Positions 5,977 through 6,573 of a DNA stretch of 6,573 nt are shown in pieces. Source of the stretch: an uncultured Nocardiopsis sp. (GTDB taxonomy: Bacteria > Actinomycetota > Actinomycetes > Streptosporangiales > Streptosporangiaceae). The position numbers were made by a program, and so were the translations under genes. Positions within the stretch are counted from its first letter, which is position 1. Every line of letters begins with the position of its first letter. The notes under the pieces were generated by a model. That model searched no databases, was not told the DNA's origin, and saw only the letters and a program-made list of their open reading frames with translations. The stretch covers positions 1-6,573 of the forward strand of contig CALGOD010000368.1 in NCBI GenBank assembly GCA_937957845.1, read 5' to 3'.

Positions 5977-5983
5977 AAAGGGG
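5977..5983 (+). promoter_or_regulatory. Ribosome binding site of sucD
   Basis: AAAGGGG begins at the base after the sucC stop codon and lies nine bases before the sucD ATG, fixing that start. Confidence 0.65.
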
Positions 5984-5992
5984 CACAACACC

Positions 5993-6573
5993 ATGGCTAT
6001 CTTCCTGAACAAGGACAGCAAGGTGCTGGTCCAGGGCATGACCGGCTCTGAGGGCACCAAGCACACCCGACGCATGCTCGCCTCGGGAACCCAGGTCGTG
6101 GGCGGGGTCAACCCGCGCAAGGCCGGGCAGAAGGTCGACTTCGACGGCACCGAGGTACCGGTGTTCGGTTCGGTCGCCGAGGGCATCGCCGCCACCGGCG
6201 CCGACGTCACGGTGATCTTCGTGCCGCCCAAGTTCTCCAAGGACGCGGTGATCGAGGCGATCGACGCCGAGATCGGTCTCGCGGTGGTCATCACCGAGGG
6301 CATCCCGGTGCACGACACGGCCGCGTTCTGGGCGCACGCCCAGGCCAAGGGGAACAAGACCCGGATCATCGGTCCCAACTGCCCGGGTCTGATCACCCCG
6401 GGCCAGTCGAACGCGGGCATCATCCCGGCCGACATCACCAAGCCCGGACGGATCGGTCTGGTGTCCAAGTCGGGCACGCTGACGTACCAGATGATGTACG
6501 AGCTGCGTGACAGCGGCTTCTCCTCAGCCGTGGGCATCGGTGGTGACCCGATCATCGGCACCACGCACATCGA
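5993..6573 (+). CDS. sucD: Succinyl-CoA synthetase alpha subunit (5' part, cut by window end)
   Basis: The first 193 codons (plus two bases) of the alpha subunit, which binds CoA and carries the phosphohistidine. The full protein is normally about 290-300 residues, so roughly the last third is missing here, including the active-site histidine (His246 in E. coli). Visible landmarks are the N-terminal CoA-binding domain with [12 protein letters not shown] (13-24) and [11 protein letters not shown] (35-45), then ITEGIP (100-105), IGPNCPG (126-132), [11 protein letters not shown] (156-166) and [10 protein letters not shown] (181-190), all close to E. coli SucD. The ATG is 16 bases after the sucC stop, with AAAGGGG in between, so the two subunits are co-transcribed and made in matched amounts. 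No frameshift or stop interrupts the visible part. Confidence 0.97.
   Translation, partial: MAIFLNKDSKVLVQGMTGSEGTKHTRRMLASGTQVVGGVNPRKAGQKVDFDGTEVPVFGSVAEGIAATGADVTVIFVPPKFSKDAVIEAIDAEIGLAVVITEGIPVHDTAAFWAHAQAKGNKTRIIGPNCPGLITPGQSNAGIIPADITKPGRIGLVSKSGTLTYQMMYELRDSGFSSAVGIGGDPIIGTTHI

Noticed and set aside
4777..6570. Uninterrupted 597-codon minus-strand frame opposite sucC and sucD
   Set aside because: It is antisense to two clear conserved genes and its protein is low-complexity Gly/Asp/Val. Long antisense frames are expected opposite GC-rich genes with strong third-position bias.

Overview
The window looks like chromosome of a high-GC actinomycete. Codon third positions are strongly G/C, start codons include GTG and TTG, and gene content and order match filamentous actinobacteria. 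A Nocardiopsis- or Streptomyces-like host is an inference from protein style and from a coenzyme-B12-binding subunit lying near sucCD. No species call is possible from the sequence alone. I see no mobile element, CRISPR array, tRNA or rRNA.

Layout. The left 3.9 kb is on the minus strand. Reading in the direction of transcription it holds a 129-residue conserved-looking protein of unknown function (3859-3470), an Ada/AraC/AlkA three-part DNA alkylation repair fusion (3412-1886), an O6-alkylguanine-DNA methyltransferase whose ATG overlaps the fusion's stop codon (1889-1299), and, after a 173-base gap, a secreted LasA-like M23 metallopeptidase (1125-70). The right part is on the plus strand. It holds a 136-residue adenosylcobalamin-binding small mutase subunit (4004-4414), a 380-base gene-free stretch, sucC (4795-5976) and the first 193 codons of sucD (5993 to the window end).

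How the genes work together. The fusion and the methyltransferase form a compact alkylation-damage module. It combines a methylphosphotriester sensor, a DNA-binding activator, a base-excision glycosylase and a direct-reversal enzyme, and the ATGA overlap implies translational coupling. SucC and SucD are the two subunits of succinyl-CoA synthetase in the TCA cycle. The B12-binding protein is the cofactor-carrying half of a methylmalonyl/isobutyryl-CoA-type mutase. If its unseen partner is a methylmalonyl-CoA mutase its product would be succinyl-CoA, but the length fits an IcmB-type subunit better. The M23 peptidase is a cell-wall or peptide-bridge hydrolase with no evident functional tie to the repair genes.

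No wholly new system is visible. The points most worth a second look are regulatory: a nested stem-loop in the leader of the B12-binding gene that covers a strong but misplaced Shine-Dalgarno sequence; a CRP/GlxR-like palindrome upstream of sucCD; an inverted repeat over the presumed promoter of the peptidase gene; a possible leaderless start for the 129-residue protein; and a Shine-Dalgarno-led mini-ORF in the long sucC upstream region.
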